Part shown: piece after piece, positions 26,831 to 34,877 of the stretch
Position numbering within the stretch: the stretch's first letter is position 1
Layout of the letters: each line of letters starts with the position of its first letter
Source: CAZYEI01 sp964646425
GTDB lineage: Bacteria; Bacillota_I; Bacilli_A; RFN20; JAISJY01
Assembly: GCA_964646425.1 (NCBI GenBank)
Contig: CAZYEI010000005.1
Span: 1 to 53,814, forward strand
Length of the DNA stretch: 53,814 nt
Direction of reading: 5' to 3'
Made by a program: the position numbers and the translations under genes
Notes under the pieces: generated by a model
Databases searched by the model: none
Seen by the model: only the letters and a program-made list of their open reading frames with translations
What the model was told of the DNA's origin: nothing

Positions 26831-27790
26831 TTATATTAAATTATCAATTTCAATTTTCACACAACCAAGTTCATTCATTTTTTTGTCCAATGTTCTCATC
26901 AATCGCAAATTTTTAAAATTAAAAACCAAATAACCAATTGCATAAGGAAATATTAATATTTCAGATAATATAATAACTAATATCTTCAAATAAATATTCC
27001 ATTGTATAATTGGACTTTTTCCTTTAATGATATTGCCTTCAACTATCAAATGTTTTTTTAATCCGATAAAACTATAATTACCATAAAATTTACTATGCGT
27101 TAATTCAATTACTATTTCATCATCATTTAACAATTTATCTTCATTAACAATTCTATAAATATTATGTTCTCTGCCGATGATACTAATTTTAGGAGCCAAA
27201 AAGATATATATCGATATTAATATAATAACAATCCCCACAGACATCCCAAACATCCCATTAATTACTCTTGTATCATATTCAGCAGCAACCGAAGTTAAAG
27301 CAATTTCAGTAAGTACAATGGCAGTCAAAGCCGAACAGAAATTTATAAGTTTAATATTTCGATAATAATATCCTGTACCTAATGATTTATATATTCCCCT
27401 AATAGCAATTCCCATTTCCACAAAAGATACTAAAGCAATAGATATAGCTAATAATTTACTGTAATCTCTTACTTTAACATCAGTAAACACAAGTCTTGCC
27501 ATATAAACAGAATATTGAAATCCAGCAAATAATAAAAACAAACTAATTAATATATTTCGATACTTAAAATCCAATTTGTTAGGTTTTTTAATCCCAATAT
27601 AGCATTGTAGTTTAGCTAACATTATCAAAACATTAATTGTTCCTGCCACAGCAAAAAACACACCATAATTTATTGATATAATAAATTTTCCTGTTGCAAG
27701 TAAACTATTAACAATAACCGAAAATAGTGCTGCAAATAAAGTTTTATCTTCAAACGATAAATTAAAATATTTCTTCAATAATTTAATCAT
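26831..27790 (-). CDS. Polytopic membrane protein with cytosolic insert, unknown function
   Basis: The 319-residue protein has about six hydrophobic segments in the first 210 residues, then a polar stretch of about 60 residues (near IYRIVNEDKLLNDDEIVIEL), then one more helix (ILVIILSEILIFPYAIGYLV) and a charged tail. No family is recognised. It stands 14 bases before the response regulator gene and is probably the first gene of the same operon, so it may be the sensor or effector partner of that system (inference). The ATG at 27790 follows GGTGAATATTT. Confidence 0.55.
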   Translation of the reverse strand: MIKLLKKYFNLSFEDKTLFAALFSVIVNSLLATGKFIISINYGVFFAVAGTINVLIMLAKLQCYIGIKKPNKLDFKYRNILISLFLLFAGFQYSVYMARLVFTDVKVRDYSKLLAISIALVSFVEMGIAIRGIYKSLGTGYYYRNIKLINFCSALTAIVLTEIALTSVAAEYDTRVINGMFGMSVGIVIILISIYIFLAPKISIIGREHNIYRIVNEDKLLNDDEIVIELTHSKFYGNYSFIGLKKHLIVEGNIIKGKSPIIQWNIYLKILVIILSEILIFPYAIGYLVFNFKNLRLMRTLDKKMNELGCVKIEIDNLI

Positions 27791-27868
27791 AAATATTCAC
27801 CAAATTTTCCTTGCAAATTATATCATTATAACAAAGAAAATAAAAGTAAAAAAACTCTTTACTATATA

Positions 27869-28222
27869 TTAGTTTTGTAGTAACTCATTTCCTATTTTTC
27901 TAATACTTTCAGCATACTTTGTTTTACCTTTAATAAGTAACTTTTTATAAATAAAATAATTAATGCTTACACATAATAGACCTATTACGCCAACTACAAT
28001 ACCCAAAGAAAAATAATCAACTAAAATCGCTCCTAAGCAAATACACATTCCAATTCCTAAAAGCAATGTTCCTATACTTCCAAATAAATACGCAAAAACA
28101 TTAGCATTTCTTCTTGCTTTTCTATCTAATAATTTTAATTCAGCAAATTTAGTAGAGCCATTCTCCTTACTTTCATAATTTTTTAATGTTTTTTCAACAA
28201 ACTTTTTTTCTTTTAAATCCAT
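27869..28222 (-). CDS. Small two-helix membrane protein, paralogue of the protein at 24724-25113
   Basis: The 117-residue protein has a charged N-terminus, a LKLLDRKARRNANVFAYLFG segment, two helices (SIGTLLLGIGMCICLGAILV and LGIVVGVIGLLCVSINYFI) and a cytosolic YKKLLIKGKTKYAES tail ending in NELLQN. The match with the protein at 24724 runs along the whole length (LDxK, GTLLLGIGM / GVLLFGLGM, Y-x-KLL, KY, NELL). Together they flank the two-component system and the 319-residue membrane protein. A weak stem-loop after the stop (27845-27863) may end the transcript. Confidence 0.6.
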   Translation of the reverse strand: MDLKEKKFVEKTLKNYESKENGSTKFAELKLLDRKARRNANVFAYLFGSIGTLLLGIGMCICLGAILVDYFSLGIVVGVIGLLCVSINYFIYKKLLIKGKTKYAESIRKIGNELLQN

Positions 28223-28329
28223 AAATATCTCTCCTTTTTATTTAACAATCTTATTATATGGATTTAATATTAATTATTTTTTTCTAAAATGTTAAAGTTT
28301 TGTAAATTTAATAGATCTTACTAAATAAT

Positions 28330-28590
28330 TTAATTTTCCTCTTTTTCGTAAAACTCTAAAATAATAGAAACTATTTCTTTATTTGTTTCTACTTCTTCTA
28401 ATTTACCATTATATTTAAAAACAATATGAGGATGTTCCCCATCTTCTTTTAAATTTTCAAGTTCAACAACAATATATTCTCTATCTTTATATCTATATAT
28501 GGACATTTCATCTTCAACTGCTTGATGGTAATCTTCATACGTTACATAATTAATTGTATTTTTTTCAAATTGATATTTACTTATTTTCAT
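28330..28590 (-). CDS. Small acidic protein of unknown function
   Basis: The protein of 86 residues is soluble and acidic, with no membrane segment or recognised motif; it may form beta strands (REYIVVELENL, HIVFKYNGKLEEV). ATG 28590 has AAGGA nine bases upstream; a TTG two codons earlier is too close to that RBS. It follows the downstream end of the GNAT gene by 45 bases in the same direction. Confidence 0.5.
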   Translation of the reverse strand: MKISKYQFEKNTINYVTYEDYHQAVEDEMSIYRYKDREYIVVELENLKEDGEHPHIVFKYNGKLEEVETNKEIVSIILEFYEKEEN

Positions 28591-28635
28591 TTCCAATTTT
28601 CCTTCTTATTAAGTATATATTATTTCTTCTCAATT

Positions 28636-29247
28636 TTAATTTTCATTATAAATTAAAGTTTCAGGGTGTGAAAATATTAATTCAATTTTTTTATTTGAAT
28701 TTAGCAACAAATTTAATAACGATTGCTCTTTAGTTCCTAATTTAGTTTCCATTAGAAGTTTTCTATATGGTTTAAAACCACATTTTTCTTGAACTCTTTT
28801 AGATTGAATATTAAAGTCATAATGTCCGCAAAGAAGAAAATCTAGGCCTATTTCATTAAATAAATAATTTATAACTGATTTTATAGCTTCTGTCATTATG
28901 CCTTTCCCCCAATAATCTTTTGATAAAACATAACCAAGTTCTCTCCCTTTATATTTATGAAATTCCGTTAAAGCTGACTCCATTCCGTATTCCTCAACTC
29001 CAATAGAACCTATTACTTTATTATTTTCTTTAAGAACAATAGCAAAAGTCTTATCATGATTAATAAAATTATTTAATATTTGTTGAGTTTCTTCTTTGTT
29101 GCTATGATGTTTCCATCCTGCCCTCTCACCAACACCCTCAACTTTAGCATATTCATAAAAATCGTCTAAATCAGTTATCTTAAAAGATCGCAGTATTAGT
29201 CTTTCTGTTTCAATTTTAATTCCATTTATTTTAAAATTTGCATTCAT
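28636..29247 (-). CDS. GNAT acetyltransferase, RimJ/RimL type
   Basis: The 203-residue protein has IETERLILRSFKITDLDDF, VIGSIGVEEYG, ELGYVLSKDYWGKGIMTEA (acetyl-CoA loop) and FNIQSKRVQEKCGFKPYRK. Family members acetylate N-terminal residues of ribosomal proteins or small molecules; the substrate cannot be named. It is longer than most by a C-terminal LLNLLLNSNKKIELIF stretch of about 35 residues. It differs clearly from the other GNAT at 17941-18480, so they are not a recent duplication. Confidence 0.82.
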   Translation of the reverse strand: MNANFKINGIKIETERLILRSFKITDLDDFYEYAKVEGVGERAGWKHHSNKEETQQILNNFINHDKTFAIVLKENNKVIGSIGVEEYGMESALTEFHKYKGRELGYVLSKDYWGKGIMTEAIKSVINYLFNEIGLDFLLCGHYDFNIQSKRVQEKCGFKPYRKLLMETKLGTKEQSLLNLLLNSNKKIELIFSHPETLIYNEN

Positions 29248-29370
29248 TTTTAAATCTCCTTATGTTCAATAATCTCTAATATAATTATCAATTTAAACTA
29301 TATCATATTAATTATTATAAAATCAAATAATAGTACCTTTATGTTAATATTACTGGAAATAAATATAGAC

Positions 29371-29399
29371 AGCTTTATCATAATACTAAAGATAAAGCT
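29371..29399. repeat. Inverted repeat in a 270-base non-coding stretch
   Basis: AGCTTTATC (29371-29379) and GATAAAGCT (29391-29399) pair perfectly over 9 bp with an 11-base loop. No U tract follows on either strand. The rest of 29248-29465 is AT-rich with no gene that I can see. Confidence 0.35.
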
Positions 29400-29462
29400 A
29401 CAGATTATATCAATAATTTGTAAAATAACATTTTAAGGTATTATATTTATATAATTAAATAA

Positions 29463-29506
29463 TAAAAGAGTGAAAATCCTTTTAAACTTAAAGAAAATTC
29501 ACTCTT
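29463..29506 (-). terminator. Probable terminator of the tRNA-Val transcript
   Basis: Minus strand: AAGAGTGAA pairs with TTCACTCTT over 9 bp around a 23-base loop and is followed by a short T-rich tract. It starts 12 bases after the tRNA 3' end. Confidence 0.5.
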
Positions 29507-29517
29507 AATTTTTAAAA

Positions 29518-29593
29518 TGGTGGAAACTATGAGGATCGAACTCATGACCTTCCGCACGTCAAGCGGATGCTCTCCCAGCTGAGCTAAATTTCC
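29518..29593 (-). tRNA. tRNA-Val (anticodon GAC)
   Basis: The 76-base cloverleaf includes an encoded CCA. Acceptor GGAAATT pairs with AGTTTCC (one G-U). The D arm is GCTC-AGCTGGGA-GAGC, the anticodon stem TCCGC/GCGGA with loop TTGACGT, the variable loop AGGTC, and the T arm ATGAG-TTCGATC-CTCAT. Anticodon GAC reads GUC and GUU. A consensus-like promoter lies immediately upstream. Confidence 0.95.
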
Positions 29594-29604
29594 AAAGCAT
29601 GATT

Positions 29605-29633
29605 ATTATAAAAGATTTATAATTTTTTTTCAA
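29605..29633 (-). promoter_or_regulatory. Promoter of tRNA-Val
   Basis: Minus strand: TTGAAA (29633-29628, 5 of 6), 17-base spacer, TATAAT (29610-29605). The predicted start is about 5 bases before the tRNA 5' end. Confidence 0.75.
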
Positions 29634-29657
29634 TGCTTTTTATAAAAAAGAGATAGT

Positions 29658-30713
29658 TTATACTCCAACAGTAACTGTTCTTATAACTAAGTATATTACA
29701 TATAAAAAATACAATAAAAGCAAAAATATTCCTTCTTTTTTCCCGATTTTTCCTTTTAAAGCTAAAACAAAAACAATTAGAGTACTACCTAACATTACAA
29801 ATAAATCTACAACAATTTGTTTTCCAGTAGTTAAAGGATTAACAACGCCAGCTATTCCTAAAACAAATACTATGTTAAAAATATTTGAACCTATTACATT
29901 GCCTAAAGCAATTTCATTTTCACCTTTTTTAGCAGCTACTACACTTGTTACAAGTTCAGGCAGTGATGTTCCAACAGCTACTATTGTTAATCCAACTAAA
30001 GATTCAGCAAGATCATGATTTAATTGTAAAGCATCAGAAATTGATAGTGCTATCCCCTTTGCACCAAATACTACAGCTTCACCACCAAAAACAATACCAA
30101 TAATGCCGATAATTAATAATAAAATAGCTTTTAATGTTGACATTTCAACAATTTTTATATTTTCTTCTTGCTCTTGAGAATTATCCTTAGCATTATGCAA
30201 TAAAAAAATTAAATATACTACACTAAAACATACTAAAATAACAGCTTCCCATCGTAGAATTGCATAATTATCCGTTAAAGTCCCAACTCCAAAGAAACAA
30301 CCAAATATTACTAATAAACAAGTAACCATTAACATAAAAGGATATTCTTTTTTGCAAATACTTTTTTTAACAACAATTGGAGTAAATACAGCTGAAAACC
30401 CTAATACAATTAAGATATTACAAATATTAGAACCAACAACATTTCCGATAGCAACATTAGCATTACCACCATTAATAAGCGTTGAAATAGAATCCGATAC
30501 CGATACAGCCAATTCTGGACAACTAGTTCCCATTGCTACAACTGTTAATCCAATAACTAATGGAGAAATATGCATTTTCTTAGCAATCGTGCTCGAAGCC
30601 TCAACAAAAATATCACAAAATTTCACTAAACAAAATATTCCAACCACGAGACCAATGATAAAAGCAAAGACTTGCAAAGGCAATGACCAACCATCTACAA
30701 AACTTAACAACAT
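29658..30713 (-). CDS. Calcium/sodium (CaCA-family) cation exchanger
   Basis: The 351-residue protein has ten predicted helices in two inverted halves, each with a CaCA alpha repeat. The first half has MGTSCPELAVSVSDSI followed by NVVGSNICNILIVLG; the second has AVGTSLPELVTSVVAAKKGE followed by NVIGSNIFNIVFVLG. Glu and Ser/Asn in these motifs bind the cation. The family exports Ca (or other divalent ions) against Na or H. AAGGGGG lies five bases before the ATG. A promoter and, within the leader, a terminator-like hairpin precede the RBS, so attenuation is possible. Confidence 0.9.
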   Translation of the reverse strand: MLLSFVDGWSLPLQVFAFIIGLVVGIFCLVKFCDIFVEASSTIAKKMHISPLVIGLTVVAMGTSCPELAVSVSDSISTLINGGNANVAIGNVVGSNICNILIVLGFSAVFTPIVVKKSICKKEYPFMLMVTCLLVIFGCFFGVGTLTDNYAILRWEAVILVCFSVVYLIFLLHNAKDNSQEQEENIKIVEMSTLKAILLLIIGIIGIVFGGEAVVFGAKGIALSISDALQLNHDLAESLVGLTIVAVGTSLPELVTSVVAAKKGENEIALGNVIGSNIFNIVFVLGIAGVVNPLTTGKQIVVDLFVMLGSTLIVFVLALKGKIGKKEGIFLLLLYFLYVIYLVIRTVTVGV

Positions 30714-30724
30714 AATAACCCCCT

Positions 30725-30764
30725 TAAAATTAAAAGAGGCTAATGCTAATTTAGCACAAGCCTC
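30725..30764 (-). terminator. Hairpin in the leader of the CaCA gene (terminator or attenuator)
   Basis: GAGGCT (30736-30741) pairs with AGCCTC (30759-30764), with a second stem TGCTAA/TTAGCA inside. On the minus strand a T-rich tract follows and runs directly into the AAGGGGG RBS. It lies downstream of a good promoter, so it can act on both the upstream peptidase transcript and the CaCA transcript. An AGGCTT copy just upstream (about 30779) could compete for the 3' arm. Confidence 0.6.
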
Positions 30765-30797
30765 GTTTTTTAATACTAAGCCTTTAAAAACATTATA

Positions 30798-30826
30798 ATT
30801 ATATATAACTTATTTTATTTTTACAA
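30798..30826 (-). promoter_or_regulatory. Promoter of the CaCA exchanger gene
   Basis: Minus strand: TTGTAA (30826-30821), 17-base spacer, TATAAT (30803-30798), placed directly after the M28 peptidase stop codon. It gives a leader of about 78 bases. Confidence 0.6.
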
Positions 30827-30835
30827 CTTATATTT

Positions 30836-32089
30836 TTATGGTCTTTCTTTTCTACCAGCATAATAATCTAATTCATTTTTCATATTATCAGGAATTTCTT
30901 TTTCAACAGGAAAAACATATGAGTTGACTAATCTATCTGCGAATAAAGAAATAAAATCACAGGTATTATAATAATTTTCTTCTTCCAAATAATCTATAAT
31001 ATCTTTTCGAGAATGTATTTCCGCACCACCATTAGGAGCAAGTCTAGCAAATGATACACTAGGAACACCAGCATCAGCAAATGGAGTTGAGTCAGAAGAA
31101 TAAACTCCTTGTTTTGAAGAAATTGCAAAACCTACTTCACAACCCAAATATTTAATATAATTTACTAAAGAGTTATTAGAAGTACAACAAGCAATATCAT
31201 AGCCAATTGTTACACCAATCATATCAATATTAATACATAATTTATAGTCAGCTAATTCTTCCTTATGATTTTCAACATAGGCTTTTGATCCTAATAATCC
31301 CATTTCTTCAGAACCACACCAAACAAATTTTACAGTTCTACTAGGCTTATGTTCTTTAAAATATGATAATAATTGCATAATTGCAGTCGAGCCAGTAGCG
31401 TTATCATATGCTCCTTTTGAATAACTAACAGAATCATAATGAGCAGTAAATACAACTATTTCATTCTTTTTAGCTGTACCTTCAATTGTTGCTACAACAT
31501 TATGAGAATCATTTTGTAATTCTTCTTCAACCATGATAACATGGGCTTTACTTGGCTTATTACGCAATATCATTTCAGCATCTTTCATTCTAATACAAAC
31601 AGCTGGAATCTTACCATTTTCATAATGTCTTATTCGATACATATATGGATCCAAATCAACATTTTCTTTATCATCATAAAGATTTCCACAACATAAAATT
31701 AACGCTCCAGCCTTTTTTTCAACTAATTTTTTATAAAGTTTATAATTAACAAATTTAGAATGAATTAAGCATACTTTACCTTCAATATTTTTTATTTCTG
31801 CAGCTTCTAAACTATCAATATATACAAATTCTCCAATAAAACCCTCTTTAGAAGTTGATGAAGACATACCAACACCACAGCATTCAACACTAAAACAAGG
31901 ATCAATAAACTTTAAACTAGTATTTTTAACACTATATCCATCAACTTTAAATGCTTCAATTTCAGCATTAACGCCTAATTTTTCACATTCTTTTTTAATA
32001 ATTTCAGCCGCTTTTAATTCTTCTTTTGAGCCACCAGTCCTAACAAAACATATTTTTTTTAACAAATCGAAACTATGATAATTTTTCAT
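30836..32089 (-). CDS. M28-family zinc metallopeptidase with PA-like insert
   Basis: The protein has about 417 residues. The M28 zinc ligands and catalytic residues are in TAHYDS, GAYDNATGS, CGSEEMGLLGS (catalytic Glu), NIDMIG and EIHSRKD. A PA-like segment (about residues 110-190, with KVCLIHSKF and KKAGALILCCGN) is inserted before the catalytic core, as in aminopeptidase Y/S types. There is no signal peptide, so it is probably cytosolic, unusual for PA-containing M28 enzymes. GGAGG seven bases before ATG 32089 decides the start; the frame extends to 32122. It is likely a single-gene unit. Confidence 0.88.
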   Translation of the reverse strand: MKNYHSFDLLKKICFVRTGGSKEELKAAEIIKKECEKLGVNAEIEAFKVDGYSVKNTSLKFIDPCFSVECCGVGMSSSTSKEGFIGEFVYIDSLEAAEIKNIEGKVCLIHSKFVNYKLYKKLVEKKAGALILCCGNLYDDKENVDLDPYMYRIRHYENGKIPAVCIRMKDAEMILRNKPSKAHVIMVEEELQNDSHNVVATIEGTAKKNEIVVFTAHYDSVSYSKGAYDNATGSTAIMQLLSYFKEHKPSRTVKFVWCGSEEMGLLGSKAYVENHKEELADYKLCINIDMIGVTIGYDIACCTSNNSLVNYIKYLGCEVGFAISSKQGVYSSDSTPFADAGVPSVSFARLAPNGGAEIHSRKDIIDYLEEENYYNTCDFISLFADRLVNSYVFPVEKEIPDNMKNELDYYAGRKERP

Positions 32090-32195
32090 TATGCTACCTC
32101 CAAACACGCTATTATTATACACTATATTTCTTTTTATTATCTATAATTCTTTAATAAATGATAATATTTAAATCAAGATTTTAAAATAAATTAAA

Positions 32196-32222
32196 AAGAT
32201 ATTCACTATAATAGAATATCTT
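32196..32222 (-). terminator. Terminator after trmL
   Basis: AAGATATTC (32196-32204) and GAATATCTT (32214-32222) pair perfectly and T-rich sequence follows on the minus strand. The trmL stop (32221-32223) overlaps the stem. Confidence 0.75.
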
Positions 32223-32736
32223 AAAAATTATCTTCTAAATATGTATCTCCTTTAATTGCTTCATCACTGCTTAAGCCGTAATAATTTTGTTGTCTTAATA
32301 TCTCATAAACAACAATTGCAACACAATTAGATAAGTTTAAACTTCTAGCATTAGGTTTCATTGGTAATCTAATGCAGTTATCTAAATTATTAGCTAATAA
32401 ATCTCTAGGAATACCACTGCTTTCCTTGCCAAACATCACATAATAATCTTCGCATATATCACTAAAATCAAAACTATCACATGGCTTGTGACCATATCTA
32501 GTAATATAATAGATTTTTTTATTTCCGTGTATCTTCAAAAAATGATCATATGATTCATAGTATGTAACATGATCTAAATCAATATAATCCATTCCTGCTC
32601 TTCTTAAAGAATCATCATTTAATGTAAATGAAGTTGGACCTATTATATGAACATGAGCACCAGTTGCTGCACTAGTTCTTAATATATTACCAGTATTAGA
32701 AGGAATCTCTGGTTGGTATAATACTATATTAATCAT
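32221..32736 (-). CDS. trmL: tRNA (cytidine/uridine(34)-2'-O)-methyltransferase
   Basis: The 171-residue SPOUT-fold enzyme shows the TrmL signatures EIPSNTGNILRT, GFG-loop equivalent YVMFGKESSGIP, and the trefoil knot SAM site RSLNLSNCVAIVVYEILRQ. It methylates the ribose of nucleotide 34 in tRNA-Leu isoacceptors. AAAGGAG lies about 10 bases before the ATG. It overlaps the rdgB stop by 8 bases. Third gene of the PduO-like/rdgB/trmL unit. Confidence 0.93.
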   Translation of the reverse strand: MINIVLYQPEIPSNTGNILRTSAATGAHVHIIGPTSFTLNDDSLRRAGMDYIDLDHVTYYESYDHFLKIHGNKKIYYITRYGHKPCDSFDFSDICEDYYVMFGKESSGIPRDLLANNLDNCIRLPMKPNARSLNLSNCVAIVVYEILRQQNYYGLSSDEAIKGDTYLEDNF

Positions 32737-33319
32737 CTCTATCTATCTCCTTTAATAATTCTTTTAGCTTTCTAATTGCATTACCTCTATGCGAAATTTC
32801 ATTTTTTTCTTTGTTTGATAAACATGCTATTGAACAAGTATATCCATTAGGATAAAAAATAGGATCATAACCAAATCCCTCTTCCCCCTCAACATTTCCA
32901 ATTTTTCCTTTAACTTCTCCTTCAATATAATATTCTTTTTTATTAGGAGTTACTAATGCAAGACCACAAATAAATCGTGCTTCTTTATTTTTTTTATCTT
33001 GTAAAAGTTTGAATATTTCCTTAAACCTTTCTTCATACGGAGTATCTTCTCCTAAAAATCTAGCAGAATAAATCCCTAATATATCAGGTAACGAAAATAT
33101 TTCTAGACCTGAATCATCTGCCAATACATAGTCATCGTAATATTTTGCGATTTCTCTAGCTTTAATAAAAGCATTTTCTTTGTATGTTTTACCATTTTCA
33201 ATAATCCTTATATTTTTATTTAAATCTTTCAATCCAATTACATTATACTCATTCCCAAGTATCGCTTGAATTTCTTTTATTTTGTGTGAATTATTAGATG
33301 CTAATATTAACTTTTTCAT
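32729..33319 (-). CDS. rdgB: Non-canonical purine NTP pyrophosphatase (RdgB/HAM1)
   Basis: The 196-residue enzyme hydrolyses ITP, dITP and XTP to monophosphates, keeping deaminated purines out of nucleic acids. Motifs are LILASNNSHKIKEI, VLADDSGLEIFSL, GIYSARFLGE, GKIGNVEGEEGFGYDPIF and EISHRGNA, with the catalytic Asp in DDSGL. The length is typical. Its ATG shares one base with the upstream stop (TAATG), so it is coupled to the PduO-like gene. A missing match: the usual KNxxSHRxxA ending reads KNEISHRGNA, within normal variation. Confidence 0.95.
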   Translation of the reverse strand: MKKLILASNNSHKIKEIQAILGNEYNVIGLKDLNKNIRIIENGKTYKENAFIKAREIAKYYDDYVLADDSGLEIFSLPDILGIYSARFLGEDTPYEERFKEIFKLLQDKKNKEARFICGLALVTPNKKEYYIEGEVKGKIGNVEGEEGFGYDPIFYPNGYTCSIACLSNKEKNEISHRGNAIRKLKELLKEIDRDD

Positions 33320-33816
33320 TAAAATCCATTCTCCTCATCTATATATTGACGCAAAACATCAAAATAAGTACATAATCTATTTAAGTATGTCGAATATAAT
33401 GCTTCCATATTTAACTTATAAAATAATCTTTCGACTCTACTTGCTTTAAGAAAACAATCTCGAGCTAAGCATCCATCCTTACATGACAAAAAATTATTTT
33501 TTTTCTTTCCATTAAGTTTTTTATCATAACTATCGATTAATTCTTCCAAATATTTATGTGAACTTATTCGATACTCGCTTTCACTTTTATTACACTCCAA
33601 TTCACTTACAATAAGTGCTATAGTTTCAATTATTTTTGATAACTCAAGTTTTATTTCATTTTTTTTAATTATTGTATTAGTAAGCATCAATAGATTAATT
33701 GAATTTATTAGATTTAGTAATTCGCCACGAAAATCTAATATAATATCACTTTTAAGAATCTCTTTATTATTTAAATAAGTGCTTCCAATATCTCCATTAC
33801 CACTATATCTCTTCAT
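33319..33816 (-). CDS. PduO-type cobalamin adenosyltransferase-like protein, degenerate
   Basis: The protein has 165 residues. The N-terminus MKRYSGNGDIGSTYLNNKEI followed by GELLNLINSINLL parallels the PduO family's TRTGDxGxTxL...K...G..DELNS. The C-terminal ASRVERLFYKLN and STYLNRLCTYFDVLRQY parallel RxAER and YLNRLSDLLF. Several ATP-binding positions differ (TRTGD is SGNGD; DELNS is GELLNL), so activity is doubtful. The assignment is from motif order only. It heads an operon with rdgB and trmL, housekeeping genes with no link to B12, and no B12 gene is in the window. Confidence 0.5.
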   Translation of the reverse strand: MKRYSGNGDIGSTYLNNKEILKSDIILDFRGELLNLINSINLLMLTNTIIKKNEIKLELSKIIETIALIVSELECNKSESEYRISSHKYLEELIDSYDKKLNGKKKNNFLSCKDGCLARDCFLKASRVERLFYKLNMEALYSTYLNRLCTYFDVLRQYIDEENGF

Positions 33817-33973
33817 AATATTGTCCCTCGCAAAAGAATAAATATGTATTTTATTTACAATAAAAATTATACAATTTTTCTTAATTTTTGTATATAATAA
33901 TTGTTTTTTTAAAGAATAATCTTTAATATAAATTAAAATTAGAAAATAATAAAAAAAGAAAGGGCTGATTTAT

Positions 33974-34819
33974 ATGGATATCAAAAAAATGTTTGAATTA
34001 TATACAGGTCTATATGCAGTTCAACTAACAACTTTTAGTAGTTCTTTTTCTCATACAAATTACCGTATTACCTCAAATTTAGCAGAAGATTATATAATGA
34101 GTGTTCCTTTGCCAAAAGTAGATTTTAAAGAATTATTTTTTAAAGAATATAATTATGTTAAATTAGCAATTCAAAGTAAATACGACATTAATATAGTTTT
34201 TTTTGATAGAGATTCTGGGATTAAAATCACAAAGTTCTATGGAGATGTTGTCTCACAAAAAGATATTGTAAGTAATTATATTTATTTTATCAAAGCATTA
34301 AAATCATTTCATTCTGCAAATTACTCAAATTCTAACATTGAAGAATTTTCACCCATTGATTTATATAATTATATAAGAAGCCGTGTAGATACAATTAATT
34401 TAGATAAAGAAATCGAAAATAATATAATTAAAAATGCACAGGAAGTCTATAATGCATGTCCTAAAATGGTCTTATGTCACAATAATTTATCTTTGCATAA
34501 TATTATTAAAAATGATAATAATAAGTACTCTTTTATGGGAACTCAGCTTGTAAGCATAAGTGATCCTTTATATGATTTAGCTAATTTCTTTTTTAAAAGT
34601 AAAATAACCAATAAACCAATTATAGAGAAATTTTTAAAACGCTATTTTGGTAATTCATACGATGAATCATATTACGAAAAAACCAAAACTTATTTAGTTA
34701 TGGCGCAATTAATATACGCTGTATGGAATTATTATCTATATTCTATTACCGAAGCTGATTATCAAAAGCAAAAAGCAGAAAAGTTATTTTCTCAATTAAA
34801 GGAAATAAAATTTGAATAG
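33974..34819 (+). CDS. APH/choline-kinase-fold protein with altered catalytic residues (pseudokinase)
   Basis: The 281-residue protein has the order of a LicA/aminoglycoside-phosphotransferase kinase: an N-lobe with FSSSFSHTNYRI and DYIMSVPLP, then FIKALKSFHS, the catalytic-loop motif LCHNNLSLHNII, and SISDPLYDLANFF. The family catalytic loop is HNDLxxxN; here Asp is Asn (N171). The following IDWE metal motif reads FMGTQL, so the metal-binding Asp is missing too, and the N-lobe basic residue (YxxRxP) appears to be Ser. I infer a non-catalytic binding protein, unless an unusual mechanism applies. It stands alone, with an AAGAAAGGG RBS and its own terminator. Confidence 0.7.
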   Translation: MDIKKMFELYTGLYAVQLTTFSSSFSHTNYRITSNLAEDYIMSVPLPKVDFKELFFKEYNYVKLAIQSKYDINIVFFDRDSGIKITKFYGDVVSQKDIVSNYIYFIKALKSFHSANYSNSNIEEFSPIDLYNYIRSRVDTINLDKEIENNIIKNAQEVYNACPKMVLCHNNLSLHNIIKNDNNKYSFMGTQLVSISDPLYDLANFFFKSKITNKPIIEKFLKRYFGNSYDESYYEKTKTYLVMAQLIYAVWNYYLYSITEADYQKQKAEKLFSQLKEIKFE

Positions 34820-34825
34820 TTTAAT

Positions 34826-34860
34826 AAAAGATAGTGAATTTTTCACTATCTTTTATTTTG
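34826..34860. terminator. Terminator after the pseudokinase gene
   Basis: AAAAGATAGTGAA (34826-34838) and TTCACTATCTTTT (34842-34854) pair perfectly over 13 bp, followed by T-rich sequence. It can also serve the convergent hydrolase gene. Confidence 0.8.
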
Positions 34861-34877
34861 TAAAAATACTATATTTT

